A stretch of DNA of 64,000 bases from Spinellus fusiger (lineage: Eukaryota > Mucoromycota > Mucoromycetes > Mucorales > Phycomycetaceae). The position numbers and the translations under genes are program-made. The notes below the pieces were generated by a model that saw only the letters and a program-made list of their open reading frames with translations, ran no database searches and was not told the DNA's origin. Position 1 is the stretch's first letter. Each line of letters starts with the position of its first letter. The stretch spans positions 124,001 to 188,000 of the forward strand of contig JALLLS010000017.1 of NCBI GenBank assembly GCA_025094145.1, given 5' to 3'. Shown here in pieces: positions 50,101 through 63,254 of the stretch.

Positions 50101-50237
50101 TGTACTCTGCCAACTACCTTCCTCCTGCCACTCCACCACCCTATGTTAATCAAGTCGATAATCTTAATCCGCAAAAGAAAAACGATAGTGCACAGAGCGG
50201 ACTATGTTTATATAGAGACAATAATCAGTATCAATAA
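47199..50237 (+). CDS. FAR1/WRKY-GCM1-type zinc-finger DNA-binding protein
   Basis: Four exons: 47199-47285, 47423-47548, 47876-48622, 48885-50237 (770 aa), all joined in phase 0. The FAR1-like domain spans about 42-135: DFESKAIAIKYC, YVYCSREG, KRCDCRWRV, RHNHEL. Candidate zinc ligands are C77, C102 or C104, H131 and H133. The finger is complete only after the 327-nt intron (47549-47875) is removed, which supports the model. A helical region (about 140-260) follows. The C-terminal 450 residues are low-complexity, rich in S, N, Q and P, with a basic stretch NSRNRRRSRS (361-370) and a QA/QT run (559-574), as in fungal transcription regulators. A two-gene model split at 48623-48884 is possible but less likely. 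FAR1 domains are related to Mutator-type transposases. Target genes are unknown. Confidence 0.82.
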
Positions 50238-50482
50238 GTCATGTTTTCTTCTAATAAAGTACCTCTTATAATCTTTAGCATATAATACTATAACACCTAC
50301 CCATCTTACACTATTATTATTATTTTAAAAAGAAAAAGAAAAGAAAAGAATAAAAGCTTGTTTTTCTCTTTACTACGGATCAATATTTTATTAGGAATAA
50401 GTTGAAACTTAGAATGGTGGCATGTTCACAATAATATCTAAAGCATCACGAGCTAATATACTCATACCGATCTTTTACTGTA

Positions 50483-50535
50483 GTTTAAAGTATCTTTTAT
50501 TAAAGGGTGTTTAGTACCAATCGCGCATTGGGCAT
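50483..50535 (-). repeat. solo LINE 3' tail, minus orientation
   Basis: The complement reads ATGCCCAATGCGCGATTGG, then ACTAAACACCC, then TTTAATAAAAGATACTTTAAA. The functional LINE fragment at 22789-22838 has ATGCCCAATGCGCGAATAGC, ACCAACACCC, and AATAATAAAATACTTTGA. Only the last ~55 bases are present, as expected from an aborted reverse transcription. Confidence 0.75.
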
Positions 50536-52340
50536 CAAAGTTATCCTAAACAGAGTTTAACAGACATAGTATAAAAATATAACACAAAACATAGCTAAGA
50601 AATCAATGTCAAGAAGGAAAGAATATGTATATAAAATATTCGAGTCCCATTCTCTAACCTTCCTTTTTCTGTAAATATCTCTAAGGGGGTGGAGAGAGGT
50701 ATCAGGCGATATATAAAAATAAATATAAAAAAAACATATACATAAAAAAAGGTTTTTTGAAAAACAATAAATATCATCACGGGAATACTAAACAAGCCAA
50801 ATGACCTTTTTTGTGGTGACTTAAAATCCAAAGAGGGACATAGTTTTACTGAAATTTTCCGAGAAAACAAACACAGCAGTTCATACTAACAGCCCCGGAC
50901 ACCTAAATAAGTTTGGTAATGGAGTGTAAAGAAGAATAAGGGGAAATGGGCTGTTTGGATAATTTATGGTACTTTCAAAGTTCCCACACCCTATATTCAC
51001 CAGCTACTTCATTGAACCATTCATTATTTGATGGCGTTTATCGTGCTACAGTGATATAATTTCATGAGAAACCTTTTCAGTACCCGACACTGTTTGCAAG
51101 CTACATGTAGCCTCTCTCCTTGTAAAATAGAGTCAATGGTAACATCAAAGCCTCTAAAGATGTATTGACACACAAATCTTGTATAGTAAGCCGGTGATCA
51201 CACGCTTACTCGACATACACATACACACACATATATATAAAAGAGTATTGGAAACTTGTAATGTCATCCTTGACATAAATCAATATTTATTATCTCTGAC
51301 TCAAAGGGAAGCAAAGGATCCCGGTGACTTGAATAAGTATACTCTCTCTATGGCTAACAAAAATAATGCCTTTCAACATTTGAATATCTTTTTATGTGAT
51401 CCTATTACTCTAGTATGACAAAGACATATGTATTGCAAGTAATCTATAGGATTTAAAGAAATAGCAATAAAATAAAATCCATCGTTGTGGCCACATTTAT
51501 TTTTCTATTTCCAAAACTCTTACTCAGTACAAAATTTTGAATTTTCCTATTATTATTATTTTTTTTAAAAAAAAAACAGTATCTGCCTGTATGGTAAAAA
51601 AAAAGAAGAAATATACCATAACTGCTTTGGCCTATTTGTTTAACCTCGATAGGTCTTTCCTGTATTGTTTATATATATGCTCACCATAATAGTAATAGTT
51701 GTTAGTAGTTTGCAAAGGGCCTTTTGTTTTGAAGCCTCGGCAGTTGTTGCTCAACGAAAAAAAAATTTCTATTGTCTAGAATATATGACGACAGAGCAAG
51801 TGAATCTCCTCTATTTTCTCTTTAATGGTAAAAAAAAGAAGCTTTATTCCCTGTATTTCAGTAGCTATGAAAAGGCCAACTTTTATTTTACTTTATTTAC
51901 ATACAGAATTATGTATCTATCTATTAGACTTGAGTTAGTAATGCTTTCAATCTAAATGTATTGTACTATCTACTAGCACCTCATATACGCTAAAAAAAGG
52001 TAAAAAATCACCTTTTCCTATAATTAGCAGGAGTGCTTATTTTGTAGTTTGTCACATGCTGGCAAAGAAGCTGGAGATTGTATATATAAAAACATACAGC
52101 CATTTTTTTTAGATAAAAGTAATCTTTAGAGTATTTAAACTCCAATTTAATTTTTATCACAATAGTCGTAGTAAAGCAAAACTCTTGGTCATTTGATATA
52201 AGACTAGACAAACTTTCCTATAAAAATAAACTGTAGATCTATTATGTTTTTAACAGACCTTAATGTTCTTACATCAGCACATTCTTTATAGCTTAAAATG
52301 TCATAGAGAGTATAGAGACATGTTTTAGTCTTCCATTATT

Positions 52341-52391
52341 GAGTGAACGAGTGAATGGGGTGAATGGGTGAATGGGTGAATGAGTGAATGA
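52341..52391. repeat. GGGTGAAT/GAGTGAAT octamer repeat
   Basis: About six tandem 8-bp units with small variants. Confidence 0.8.
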
Positions 52392-53275
52392 AGAGTCTAA
52401 CGTCTACCTTATGCTTTAGGATCTCTCTAACCACAAATTACCTCTCCCTCTCAATTTTTTTTCCTATTTCTTCTCCTCTCTCTCCCTCTTTCAAATAGAC
52501 CGGATGTAGATGAAATCGCCATATTGCCATTTGAGAACAAAATAATAATAGAGCCATATTTTATCGGCTTCTATTATTCAAAAAAAAATCGAGTTCTTTA
52601 TTTCTAACTGTACACAAATATTAAATATGCCGAACCAAAATGCATAAACAAAGGGCGCCCACCGCCGCATGTTTTCTTTCTGAGTTTATAATAGATTATA
52701 CAGAACACGTCCAAGTTCCTAGTGAATGGTACTGTTACCGAGTTTACTGAGCCAAAAGAAAACATATCAGTTGTTAATAGTGGTAGATAATACATATTCT
52801 AAGAATATCAAACAAATGTATAGTAACCTGTTTAGGTGATGAGAAGTGACATTTTAATAGAAAACATAGTTAGTCTTGTGCAATGGCAGAACCGTATCAA
52901 TACCCTGTGTCAAAGCACGGTGGATTTTTGAGCTTATTTTGCGATAGACCTATTATTTTTTATAATTTTTCGCAAAGGGTCTACCAATGGATGAGTCTAG
53001 AGCCAATATCCGAATTAGCTTCTGTCATAGCAAAAGTGGACTTTCTATTTTGCCTGAATTTCTTTAGCATTTATCATGGACTAAGATTCGATTAATAATA
53101 GAGATACGCACAGATGAAAAAGTCAATAATAGTGGCAATATAGTGAAACAGTAGAAGGATATCAGAAATTTCGTTCTCAAAAGAAGACATATAATTGGTT
53201 TACAGAGAAGGTACGATGACTGTGCAGTATTGTGAGTCTAGTTGGTAATGCATACTAATGACACTACATAATGTA

Positions 53276-53446
53276 ACCTATAATGATGTGAAGATCGGTG
53301 TGGACAATCAGTGGAACCTGCTTGAGCCAGATTATCGCGGAGACTTAGGTTATAGAGGTCTAGTCAATGGGCTTACATGATATCTCTCTACAAATAAAGG
53401 TTTAAGACCTGCTTATGAACTAGCTAGCTTTTGAGAAGCATCTTAA
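53276..53446 (+). pseudogene. unidentified protein-like relic
   Basis: In one frame it reads TYNDVKIGVDNQWNLLEPDY, RGDLGYRGLVNGL, a TGA, then YLSTNKGLRPAYELASF and another TGA. The composition is far more protein-like than the neighbouring frames. The open frame 52883-53095 (MAEPYQYPVSKHGG) may belong to the same relic. Family unknown. Confidence 0.3.
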
Positions 53447-56400
53447 AATTAGTTCTAAATGAGTAATAGTGCTTCGATCATCAGGAAGGTCTAGTATTGT
53501 CTAGAATATGAAATAACACGTTATATTCAACTTTATATGGCTGTTTATTTAAAAGAGCCGGATACAATTAATGAATGAATAATAGGTTGGATAAAATATT
53601 CTCTTTTTGCAAGTGAACTAACTAAATATACAATTTTATCTCTCAACTAATATCAATATACCTATGATATTTCAATAAAATAATTGAATTGATGAACTAA
53701 TGTTTTATCTAATCTCATAATTCTGTGTACAATGGTGGTTATCAGCGCTTCCAATCTCATAGTCCTTAGTATATTGATAGCTACCAAAGATTCTCTTATC
53801 TTATTTATATTTAAAATGATGGGCGTCCAATACAAAAGAAATGCTCAAGAAAGAATTAGACAGCAGTATTCAGAGTTTTAAAATATTTGAAAAGTTCTTT
53901 GTGTTATGTTTGAGACAATTCTATTTTGAGAACGCTCTGTGTCTCTTGAGCCATTGTGATTCCAAGTCTCCTCTGCCCACATCTTATTAATAATATATTC
54001 TACTCTTTAAGCTTTTCATTATTTGAAAGCCACTTACAAGTAATACCAAACCTTATGTTTATATAGAATCCATGAAAGATATAATCATCTAAGATGGATA
54101 ATTGAGATAATTCATAAGCCCGATATTCCTACATGTAGAAATATCTTTTATAGACAACCATTCTCAAAAATCTGATGATTATTTCTTCATTACGCAAAAT
54201 ATAAACCTTGTAGCAAGAAAGATCGCACAAAATACCCACGGATCCAATGAATAGAATAGATTTTTTTTTACTTATCTCTAAGATCTGGGGTCGTGTTTTG
54301 GGAGGACACTCTTTTCAAAAAATAATAATAATTAAAATTGACTTAGCCAATCTACCAACGGTGAGATCTCTAGATTTTTTTTTCTCTATCAGTCATACCT
54401 TTCAACAGAAAAAAACAGAAAGCACTTGGTATCTTTCGATTGATAGTATCTTTTCATCCAAGTATTGTGTTTGATTATTTTTCAAATAAGAAAGGTTTGC
54501 TAATATTTTTGTTAAAAAATATTTTTATAAAATTAGTCTGGCAATTTTTTTCTTGTTCCTTTCAAGTCATACGGGTAAACGCGCATTCCCCTTTCTTTTT
54601 AGCTAGACACTAATAAACATATTCGAATAGTATATACTGCCTTTTCTTTTTTCAAGCTGTATTTTCAATGAAAAGCTCAAGAACTTCATACCAGTTTTTT
54701 TTTTAAAAAAAAAATAAAAAATGAGCAAGGCTTTTTTTTTACAAGAAAATTTTCGTACCGTAAAGTTTTCTTCATCAGTCAATTGAAACCACGTGCACAT
54801 TTATTGACTGTTGAAATCCCATTTTTTGTTCCTATATAAATGCTAAGAGAGTAAAATTAATGCCATTTTCTTTCCTAAAAAAATAAAAATGAAAAAATAA
54901 CATAATATTTACCATAGTATTATTTGGCATGAAAGCATTTAACAGAAAAGACATCTTATATACTATGATCTACTAACATCATTCGATCATAATAGATTTC
55001 TGAAAATAACTCTGGGTAGAATGGTTACTTATTGAAACATTTTAAGAATTACATTTCAGTATCTTCTCTATTGATGGCTATTTGTCAACAGTTATTGTTC
55101 CAATGCTTAGTTTGCATATTGTCCATGAAAATCAATATAATTTGTCTGTTTTGTTTTTTGTTTCTTATTATTCATCAATAGTTACAAAAAAGGATCGGAA
55201 TGAATGTCCACTTGTTAAATCATACCAATAAAAATTGTACGATCCTAGAACCGTTAGACTGTTTACTACTTCTATATAGGTGGTTATTGTTTTATCCGAT
55301 CAAACTATACGTTCTTTCCAGATGCAATATGGTCACTTGAGATTACCATCATACCAATCCGATACCTTTCATATCTATTCTATTTATAATATCAATAAAT
55401 AAACTATTTATTCAAACCATCTAATGAATTAACTTGAAAAGCAGTCGATTGTTTTTATGCAAGACGTGCATCTCTGTGCACAGATCTCACTATTAGAAAA
55501 TGGTACGTGCATTTTGCTGCCTCAAACCCCAAAACTTGGAACTCTACATCATAATTTCAATTCTGTCTAATTTTTGCGGGATCAGACAAGCTATAGCGTC
55601 ATTGACGATTTCAACTATTGTATCATGGGTGATTTAGACAGTAGCATCGCTGACGATTAAAATACATTTTTGGTTTTAACCATTACCAAACACTTCTGAT
55701 TTTCAATTTTGTACAAATCGGGCGAGTACGTTGGCTGCCATTCTTGAAATACTCGATGTCTATTGCTAGAGATTCAAAATAATTAATTATTAAATGTCTT
55801 TCTTAAGCAGAAACATCGAAGAAAATTGAGAATAATGCCGGATAAAATATTATATTATATTTCTATGCATTTTCATAGGATAATAACTGGTCAGTGATAT
55901 TTCTATTGAATTACAATGTGGGGTGATTTATCCGTTGAGGTAAAACTATTATACAAAAGATCAATTGAATGGATCAGCTTGTAAATATTTATCATGTAAA
56001 CAAATAGACCATCACACTTCTATTCTACTCTATGTTTTCAATGTATTGTTAAAATAGAGAGAGTTTATTTACTGCCTCTATTTATAATTAACTTATACCA
56101 TATCTAATCATCAAAAAGTAAATGAAAAAAAAACTGGGGGTTTAAAACGCAGATCTCTTTTTTGTTTTCATGCTTTAGCTTAATATTATTGTAACTTTCT
56201 AAAATCCATATTCATAAACCTCAAAGCCTCAATAAGGAATCAAAATAATTTTCTATAGCAACAAAAATAGTTTCCATTAAATAATTCATCGGTCATTGGT
56301 GTACTTATCCATGGTATCCACTATACCATGGTATTTCCACTGCATACAGAAAATAGAAATGCAGGTTGTCTTTAGGGACTATCTCTTATTCCAACAACAG

Positions 56401-56689
56401 AAAAGCCTTCAAATGTATTTCAATAGTGTAGATCAACGTTTTTTTGTATATTCTCTTCTTCAATTACGTCAAGGAATGCTCAATTGTATATACATCCAGG
56501 ATTTGAGATGACTAGCTGAAGAGTGTTCTAATGCTACTTTATTGAACTCTAGTACACTATAATAATGTTGATATGTCTACTAGCACGATGCTATTTTGAG
56601 TGATCAATAAAATCTGGGGTCTAAGAATGATACAAGACATAACTCGAGCCAATACATCTGCTTCACGGCATGGATGTACTGGTCGGAGA

Positions 56690-57260
56690 TTACACCACTC
56701 TTCACTATACACATAGACCCCCATCAACTTTTACTCTTACCACCAAACCTGCTTCATAACATATCACTAATCATCTTCAATTTGATGTAGAGCCTTTATT
56801 AATCTAGAAGAAGGTCCATTTCAAATTATATTAGCATTCACTTACTCTAGTTACTCTTTAGGATTTCATATTGCATCTCATTAGATCAAGACAGTATAAT
56901 TTCTCATGGGTCTAATGAAGATGCACACAAGTCAATTAAAGTGTTGATCTACTGTATAGTTATTCTTAAGAAAATAATAAATTATAAAATATTATGAATA
57001 GAGGCTCACTCATCCAGTAAGCCTACCTACTATTGTCATGGAGACATGTGCTGCCAAGTGTTAATGATTTCCATTTTATGCTAATAGGATCTACCATTGA
57101 TCTCTCTTACTATTGCTCTGGTATTAGTATCACCAATATCTATCATGCGTTATCTTATCTTGGAATAGTATAATAGAGCAGTTGCTTGATAGTACTTCAT
57201 TAGCCCAAGTGTAGTATTATGGGGTATATTGAGCATGCAGAATGCTTCAATAAGGGTGTT
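56690..57260 (+). repeat. diverged copy of an unnamed dispersed repeat
   Basis: Colinear short matches with 18230-18820, same orientation: TGCTTCATAACATATCAC against TGCCTCATAGCATATTAT, then CATGGAG, then the GCATATTGA-like segment. Neither copy has a readable gene. Confidence 0.4.
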
Positions 57261-57949
57261 TCTTTCTTCATTAACTCCTACAAAAGATGAGGGTATATCC
57301 AATGTCTTTTTTATATATTTTCTTGATCATCCTAGAGATCTATATAAAATACCTTTTCTTTTCTTTCTATAGGACATATAGATACAAAGCCGATAGAACA
57401 ACAAGAGATAGAAGGAACAGAGTGTATGATTTTCCTAATGACAAGCGTCTGCCGGAGTCTGAAGACTAGTGACCCTTTTCCTATTCTCATCTGAGCAGAG
57501 GAATGGTTCGCTTAATTCGCTTTTGATATTCCGATGCAGTGACCAAAGATATAGGCTAGGATTTCTTAGTGGGTTTGCTTTGAGAGAGAGCCATACCTCC
57601 ATGGTCATTGTATAGACAACAGCCCTTCTAAATGCTGAATTCACAGCCATAAACCACAATGAACATTACCACTTTATGTAAAATGAGGGAATTTATGGGG
57701 TGATGAAGTTAGGGTAGGGATTCTGCAGCAGATAAATTGCCACACGTCCCTTTTCAGTTTAAGTCATAAAGAATTGTGTCTATCCTAAATGGAAGCCCCC
57801 CTCCTTTATTTTCACTCTTTATCGTCTTTATATGGGAAGATGATTGTTCATAGCCCCTTTTCTTTTCCAAGCACCTCAATTTCTCTCTTTTGCTTGTTAT
57901 TCTCTTTCTCGTATTTACACCTATTCCACCCATTGACGCACTACACGCC

Positions 57950-58568
57950 ATGACATTTGATTTTGATGAACAAAATAGAGGGTTCTTTGAATCCATCGCA
58001 CCCACAGACAGTCTTGTCATCTGTGTGAGTGAAGACTTTCGCTTAAATAAAGGTTTGTTTGCCTTTAACTGATGGTCCAATGTATAACTCTTGAACCTAA
58101 AAGGTATCTCCTGTATATTTCGTCAACGGTTCGGTGGTATTCAACAACTCCAGGCACAGAAGAAGTCTGTTGGGCAGGTTGCCTGTTTACCCCTGAGAAG
58201 TAGACAATATGCCTTCTATCTTATTACAAGGCCAAAAATATACAATCGACCCAATTACGCAGATCTAGAAGCATGCTTAACGGAACTTCGGCGTGTTTGT
58301 GAGAGTCTAGGAGTGCTGAGTCTAGCCATACCACATGAACTTGGCACAGGTTTGGATGTATTGCAGGAGAAATATGTAAAGGACGCTCTATTCAAGATAT
58401 TCTCAGGTAAAAAGAGAAAGAGATACACATCTCCATCGAGAGACATGGATGAACGCGTAAAGAATAGATATGCTCAACGTCACTTGTTTATGATCTGTAG
58501 GGTGGCAAGGGAAAATGGTGATGTATGCTGGTGACACTTATCATGAGGCAACAAGCAGATCATTGTAA
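57950..58568 (+). CDS. OARD1/POA1-type macrodomain ADP-ribose hydrolase
   Basis: Exons 57950-58052, 58104-58406, 58501-58568 (157 aa; human OARD1 has 152). Family members hydrolyse ADP-ribose-1''-phosphate or remove O-acetyl or glutamyl-linked ADP-ribose. Visible: DSLVICVSEDFRLNKGISC (ADP-ribose binding), RFGGIQQLQAQKKSVGQVA, YAFYLITRPKIYNRPNY, and ELGTGLDVL, whose Asp (D119) matches the catalytic Asp of OARD1. The third exon matters. Reading through the GTAAAA donor at 58407 gives a basic 42-residue tail, but splicing out 58407-58500 gives FSGWQGKMVMYAGDTY, which fits the last beta strand and the family length. The first intron has a GTTTGT donor. Whether it acts on protein or on the tRNA-splicing by-product cannot be told. 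Confidence 0.86.
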
Positions 58569-58655
58569 CAAAATAGCAGAATAGCAGAATAGCAGAATAG
58601 CAGAATAACAAAATAGCAGAATAACAAAATAACAAAATAACAAAATAACAAAATA
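58566..58655. repeat. octamer minisatellite starting at the macrodomain stop codon
   Basis: About eleven 8-bp units, TAGCAGAA or TAACAAAA. The first unit, TAACAAAA, supplies the TAA stop of the macrodomain gene. The antisense open frames over it (LLFCYFVI repeats) are artefacts of the repeat. Confidence 0.92.
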
Positions 58656-59375
58656 CAATAGTAAAATAAAACATGTTCCTTATCCTTCTTCCTTGAAGAG
58701 AGATAGAAAAGTGTATTGATTAAAGGAGATTTCTCTGTGTGTGTAGAATAAACATACACATGAATCTATGACTGGGAATAGATTCCTTTTGTCAGGAGGA
58801 GTGTTCATAGATAGGTTGAAGAAAGGGATAGTGTTACCTGCCCATTTCTCTTTGTAATAAAAACAAAGTACTGCTGTAGCCAACCCTATTCTTTATTTAA
58901 TATGATGTTATATGTTATATTCCTATAGCACAGCTTATAGACTGTAACTTATAGACTGTAGACTGTAGAATAACAGGGCATGTTCTTCACTGTTGCCTTG
59001 AGAGTGAATGCCACATGTTCAAATGGATCCCAACTCCCCTGTATTATCAACAAACACGTTTTTATCTGTCTTGGCATAACCAACAAACGAGTGAACAAGT
59101 CTTTGCACTAAGAGAAGCTACACAAACCCCAATGAACCAATCACATGCCTCTTCACCCTTCATCAGCTCCCTTAGCTACCCGTCACATTCATCATCGCTA
59201 TCAGGTGACCTGTCTCCTTGGCCCAGGCTGGCTGAGTGTGTTTATCCAGTCCTCCTGTCTGCCTGTCTGCCTGCCTGCTTGCCTTACTTGTCTTTCTCTT
59301 TCTCTTTCTCTTTCTCTTTTTCTCTTTTTCTCTTTTTCTCTTTTTCTCTTTTTCTCTCTGTGTGTGTGGTTACAT
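58656..59375. other. spacer and pyrimidine-rich leader of the M24 peptidase gene
   Basis: Contains CTGTAGACTGTAG-type short repeats near 58940 and a CT tract (59290-59356: CTTTCT then CTTTTT units) ending 20 bp before the start codon. Such CT tracts are common in fungal promoters and leaders. Confidence 0.65.
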
Positions 59376-60893
59376 ATGGCAACAGCAGAGGAGACAACGC
59401 CGTTCTTTGGCCAACACCAGGGCACAAGTTATTGGAGTAGACTAAAGACAAAGACACTGGTAAGAAGACACTCCTCTACATTCTGGCCACCTGTCCTCAT
59501 CCTACCTACACCAGCTTCTTCGCACTCTATTCGTTGCAGTGGTGGTGGCTGGACTAGCAGGGGGTGTGTGGGTTCTTCAAGGTTGGAAGCCCATTGGAAA
59601 TGACCTGTCAAGAGACTTCTCTTCACTTCAAGGCTACTGCAAAGACACTCTGTCGATCCAACCAGAAGAATACATTGAGCGCCAGAAAAAATTATCCAAA
59701 TTATTGTTGGAGAGCAATACATCTGCTTTGATTGTTGAGCCTGGACCTTCCATGATGTACTATGCGAACATTGCCTGGTCATTGACAGAGCGCCCCTTTC
59801 TGGTGGTGCTGCGTCCCGACAGCAGTCTACCCACCGGTATCAATATGACAGTGGTGACTCCCATGTTTGAGGCCACACGAGCAGAGGAGGCACTGAAAAG
59901 AGCTCGTCTGCCAAAAGCCATCCAGCCCACCCTTGTTCAGTGGATTGAGGACCATTCTCCCTACGATGCTGTTCTGCTTGCTCTTGGTGGGAGTGTGGAT
60001 AGCCCTGTTTTTGTGGACAAGGATATTCGTATGTTTGTTTATGATGGCATTCGTCAAGCCGTGTCAAAGCACCACCACCAAGATGTGCAGATGGCGCCTC
60101 GTTTGATTCGTTCATTGAGAATGGTGAAGTCTCCTGCAGAAATTGATATTTTGAGATGTGCCAATCATGCTACTTTGGCTTCTTTGAAACTTGTGCGGTC
60201 CTATGTAGTACCAGGCATGACAGAGGGAGACGTCGCCAAGATGATGACAGATGCACTTGCAGTGGCAGGATTGGATGAGACGTGGGTGGTTGCTCTTGTG
60301 GATGAGAATGCTGCTTTCCCTCACGGAGACCCTGGAAATGAGAAAAAGGTGACAAAGGACAGCACAGTATTGATTGATACCGGTGGAAGATTGCTTGGTA
60401 AGGAAGGAGGGCTGTTGCTTAGTGCCAGGAAGAGAATGGCTTATGTGTGGATGAGGGGGTGTGTTCTGTAGGCTATCAGGCAGATATCACAAGAACCTTC
60501 TTCTTGAGTGAGCGCGGCCACAACCAAACCATTGAGGATGCCTGGTATTCTGTAAGAAGAGCTCAGGACAATGTCTTGAACCAAAGCAGAGCAGGAGATT
60601 CGTGTGCTGAGGTGGATTTGTATGCAAGACATACCATCGAACAAGCTGGCTTTGGTCCCTACTTTACTCACAGACTGGGACATGGCATTGGTGAGGAGAT
60701 GCATGAAGAGCCTTACATGAACCAAGGAAACCACGTACAGCTACTTGAGCCTGGAATGACCTTTAGTGTTGAGCCTGGAATCTATATCACTGGAGAGTTT
60801 GGTATTCGCTTGGAGGATATTGTTGTTGTGAACCAGCAGGGGAAGTTGGAGGTACTGACAGGTGGACTGGCACAGAATCCGTGGTCCCTTTGA
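59376..60893 (+). CDS. membrane-anchored M24B Xaa-Pro aminopeptidase/prolidase-type metallopeptidase
   Basis: Exons 59376-59459, 59515-60397, 60472-60893 (462 aa). The M24 pita-bread fold binds two metals. All five ligands are present: D316 (LIDTGG), D327 (ADITR), H393 (HRLGHGIG), E423 (VEPGIY) and E437 (RLED). D327 joins the frame only after removal of the 74-nt intron 60398-60471. The creatinase-like N-terminal domain spans about 75-220 (SALIVEPGPSMMYYAN). Residues 29-52 (LLRTLFVAVVVAGLAGG then VWVLQGW) form one hydrophobic helix after a short cytosolic tail, which suggests a type II membrane protein of the secretory pathway or vacuole. That helix depends on the 3' splice site at 59513-59514. 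The nearby AG at 59538-59539 would break the frame. The substrate should be peptides with Pro in second position; location is inferred. Confidence 0.9.
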
Positions 60894-61213
60894 AATACTC
60901 TTTTTCTCCTTAATGTCACCACTAGAAAACTATCCTACTTATCACCTGAATGGATCCATTGAATATATTAAACTTATGTATATAAAGTCAGTCATTCTAT
61001 TGGCTCTCAGGAAGAGAGGAGCATCAGAACTACAGACTGTGAAAAGCAAAAGAATCCATTTCCTCGTAAAGCAGTCACTATAAGAAACAATGACACCATG
61101 GCATGTGTCTTCATAAACTTACCAGGTCAACTGTACGGTAGTTGCATAGTATAGAGAAGTGAGATGAAGAAACGGGATTAATAAAGCATCTAGGCTTGTA
61201 TAGAATCCGAAAA
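60894..61213. other. spacer between the M24 and methyltransferase genes
   Basis: 320 bp serving as terminator of one gene and promoter of the next. AATAAAG lies at about 61180. Nothing else is seen. Confidence 0.5.
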
Positions 61214-62031
<818 letters not shown>

Positions 62032-62285
62032 GCGATTGTATTTATATTTAATCTGCTGTTTGTTGTGTTTTAACAGTAATATTATAGGTACATGTTGAAA
62101 CCAGCAGATCGTACTTAAGAGAGATAGACATTAATATTCATAGTAGCAGTGCATAGAAATAGAAGTAGATCAATAAATGCCATAGTAATTAAGTGGTATT
62201 CACACTGCCAGTCTAGAGATAGGTGTTTATATGACCCAATGACAGATACTCTGTATTATTTTATAGCAAGAGTAGATAATAACAA

Positions 62286-62310
62286 GAATAATAATAATAA
62301 TAATAATAAT
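62286..62310. repeat. AAT trinucleotide repeat
   Basis: About eight perfect AAT units. Confidence 0.9.
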
Positions 62311-63254
62311 ACAGTCTTATTGTATAACAAGAGATATATTCACAAGAATAGAGGAGTGGGTTTCCTCATAACCTTCTACTATTCCTACTGTTTCTGCTGT
62401 TCTTACTGTAGCTGATAGAGGAACAAGTGTTAGATTACTTTCTTCAGTATTGAATACAATGGCTTGATCAACCTTCTCATTCTAGAATAGAATCTACACT
62501 GGACACTGAGTGGATCGCATTCTACACTACTACAGTGGTAAGTAGATAATCCCCTTGTACACAGTCATACCAAATAGACATACTCTTTCTTTGGATAAAC
62601 TAGCTTTTTGGAATTTTATCTTAATTTAGCCCAGTCTATTTAATCTTCTCGGGAAAACTGACTGCTTGTAAAAGAAGAATCCTAGTGTAAGAGTTAAATA
62701 GATAAACAGCCACTGATAAACAGCCACTAATAACCTACTATTTACTATATTATATATATTTATATAAAAAGATAACCTGTAATGAGTGAGTGAAAATGGG
62801 AAAAGTAACAGAGCCTATCAATGCCATTTTCCTTCTCTTTAGATTCTATTATTAGAAGGATAAAACACAACCTTCTTGTCTTTGTGTTTTGAGTGGAAGA
62901 ATCAAGACAGGCTAGTAAAGCTGTTGTAGTTTGCTCTATCTTTTCCCTTAATTAATATTTAAACCAAAAGACTAATTTGAATTTAAGCACAGGCACAGGC
63001 ACAGGCAAAAGGGTGGACTCTATAAAACAGCTGTTCACTTTCTTATAGATAAAATAGCCCACAGACAACCAATACTTGTTGCTTTCTATCATAGATCATA
63101 AAATAAAAATAAAAAAAGACCACTTTCCTTGTAAAGAAATCTGTGAATTGCACCTTTTAGTTCTTTTTCTTGTACATGGGTATGAAATGTGTCTATTCTC
63201 ATCGTAGAGGAAAAAGAAAACAGAAAGGACAAAATCTATACAAGTAGAAAACCC

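Larger units (their letters stand above)
50238..57949. other. long AT-rich gene-poor stretch
   Basis: Nearly 8 kb without a supported gene. It holds a solo LINE tail (50483-50535), a GGGTGAAT repeat (52341-52391), a protein-like relic (53276-53446) and a diverged repeat shared with 18.2-18.8 kb (56690-57260). The last ~100 bases are the presumed leader of the macrodomain gene. Confidence 0.5.

Noticed and set aside
58407..58534. Read-through C terminus of the macrodomain gene with a basic tail
   Set aside because: A good donor and acceptor remove it and restore the family's final strand and length.
58480..58883. Minus-strand hydrophobic frames (LLFCYFVI repeats)
   Set aside because: Antisense of the octamer repeat after the macrodomain gene.
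59201..59425. Minus-strand frame with RE/KR repeats opposite the M24 leader
   Set aside because: It is the antisense of the CT-rich leader tract; no other support.
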